In this document: positions 63,239 through 64,000 of the stretch, piece by piece
How the letters are laid out: every line of letters begins with the position of its first letter
Numbering within the stretch: the first letter of the stretch is position 1
DNA from: Streptomyces sp. Ru71
GTDB lineage: Bacteria; Actinomycetota; Actinomycetes; Streptomycetales; Streptomycetaceae
Length of the DNA stretch: 64,000 bases
Direction of reading: 5' to 3'
Assembly: GCF_002920535.1 (NCBI RefSeq)
Contig: NZ_PQSS01000003.1
Location: 202,751-266,750, forward strand
Notes under the pieces: generated by a model
The model's database searches: none
What the model saw: the letters and a program-made list of their open reading frames with translations, nothing else
Told to the model about the DNA's origin: nothing
Made by a program: the position numbers and the translations under genes

Positions 63239-64000
63239 ATGCCTCTCGCGCTTCTGGCCCTCGCGATCGGGGCCTTCGGAATCGGAACGACCGAGTTCGT
63301 GATCATGGGCTTGCTGCCCGAGGTCGCGAGCGACTTCGGGGTCTCCATCCCCACGGCCGGTTTCCTCGTGACCGGATACGCGCTCGGCGTCGTGCTCGGC
63401 GCTCCGCTGATGACGGTCCTCGGCACCAAGGTCCCCCGCAAGCGGATGCTGATGCTGCTGATGGGCCTGTTCATCGCCGGCAACCTGCTGTCCGCCCTCG
63501 CCCCCGCCTTCGCGGTCATGCTGATCGGACGTGTGGTCGCCTCACTGGCCCACGGCGCCTTCTTCGGCATCGGTTCGGTCGTCGCGGCCGAGCTGGTCGC
63601 CCCCGACAAGAAGGCCGGAGCCATCGCGATGATGTTCACCGGCCTGACCGTCGCCAACGTCGTCGGCGTGCCGCTCGGCACCCTGGTCGGCCAGAGCGTC
63701 GGCTGGCGTGTCACCTTCGGCATCGTCGCCGCCCTCGGTGTGGTCGGACTGCTCGGCGTCGCCAAGCTCGTCCCCGAGATGCCCAAGCCGGAAGGCGTGC
63801 GCCTGCGCCACGAGCTGGCCGCGTTCAAGAACCTCCAGGTGCTGCTCGCGATGGCGATGACCGTCCTCGGCTTCGGTGGCGTCTTCGCGGCCATCACCTA
63901 CATCGCGCCGATGATGACCCATGTCGCCGGGTTCGCCGACGGCTCGGTCACCTGGCTGCTGGTCCTGTTCGGACTCGGCATGGTCGCGGCAACCTCGTCG
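63239..64000 (+). CDS. MFS drug-type exporter, N-terminal part (cut by window edge)
   Basis: The visible 254 residues contain about eight membrane spans. The start MPLALLALAIGAFGIGTTEF, then VIMGLLPEVASDFGVSIPTA and GYALGVVLGAPLMTVLGTKV, is the DHA1 (Cmx/arabinose efflux) pattern. RKRMLMLLMGLFIAGNLLSA and the antiporter-like VANVVGVPLGTLVG follow. ATG 63239 has GGAAGG about 11 bases upstream. It is divergent from marR, which probably represses it. The C-terminal half is outside the window. Confidence 0.93.
   Translation, partial: MPLALLALAIGAFGIGTTEFVIMGLLPEVASDFGVSIPTAGFLVTGYALGVVLGAPLMTVLGTKVPRKRMLMLLMGLFIAGNLLSALAPAFAVMLIGRVVASLAHGAFFGIGSVVAAELVAPDKKAGAIAMMFTGLTVANVVGVPLGTLVGQSVGWRVTFGIVAALGVVGLLGVAKLVPEMPKPEGVRLRHELAAFKNLQVLLAMAMTVLGFGGVFAAITYIAPMMTHVAGFADGSVTWLLVLFGLGMVAATSS

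Overview
The window is a piece of a Streptomyces-type chromosome, centred on the replication origin. The DNA is very GC-rich with strong G/C at third codon positions. The gene order dnaB ... rpsF-ssb-rpsR-rplI ... parB-parA ... rpmH-dnaA-oriC-dnaN-gnd-recF-dciA-gyrB-gyrA is the classical streptomycete origin neighbourhood. Eleven perfect GTTTCACGTGAAAC parS sites and a large oriC rich in TTGTCCACA-type DnaA boxes agree with that. It is core chromosome. I see no insertion sequence, prophage, integron or CRISPR array, and no island with deviating base composition.

Left part (1-12.4 kb): a cell-envelope and division block on the minus strand holds two class E sortases (one cut by the window edge), a small membrane protein, a pabA/trpG-type amidotransferase and a DUF881 protein, with crgA divergent on the plus strand. 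Next come a rhomboid protease, a cyclophilin, a DUF5324 membrane protein, tRNA-Ala(TGC), an HTH regulator next to a transmembrane Ser/Thr kinase, a secreted duplicated-domain protein, several small proteins and tRNA-Ile(GAT).

Origin part (11.7-32 kb): gyrB-gyrA-DUF3566, then recF-dciA, gnd and dnaN read away from oriC on the minus strand. dnaA also reads on the minus strand, on the other side of oriC. Beyond it on the plus strand are rpmH-rnpA-yidD-yidC-khpB-rsmG and parA-parB. DnaA, DciA, DnaN and DnaB (at 59 kb) together give initiator, helicase loader, clamp and helicase. ParA, ParB and the parS sites give origin segregation.

Right part (32-64 kb): trxB and trxA; sigM with its anti-sigma factor rsmA; a pseudokinase, murJ and a DUF6049 surface protein, all on the minus strand; the CCA-adding enzyme; an LppU-like protein; an MFS exporter; padR-ino1 with a perfect 23-bp palindrome as likely operator; a class A penicillin-binding protein; a GT87-type glycosyltransferase; an alanine-racemase-like protein with femX; the rpsF-ssb-rpsR-rplI operon; a MATE exporter; dnaB; a serine beta-lactamase-like hydrolase; a GNAT protein; and a divergent marR/MFS pair cut by the right edge.

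The most interesting non-gene signals are dense DnaA-box clusters away from oriC (between crgA and the rhomboid gene, before dnaB, and upstream of parA). Others are parS sites built into terminator-like palindromes, the one-sided distribution of parS, and three short intergenic tandem repeats. Many genes match the conserved actinobacterial origin order known from Mycobacterium. I found no clearly undescribed multi-gene system; the novelty candidates are individual elements listed as findings.
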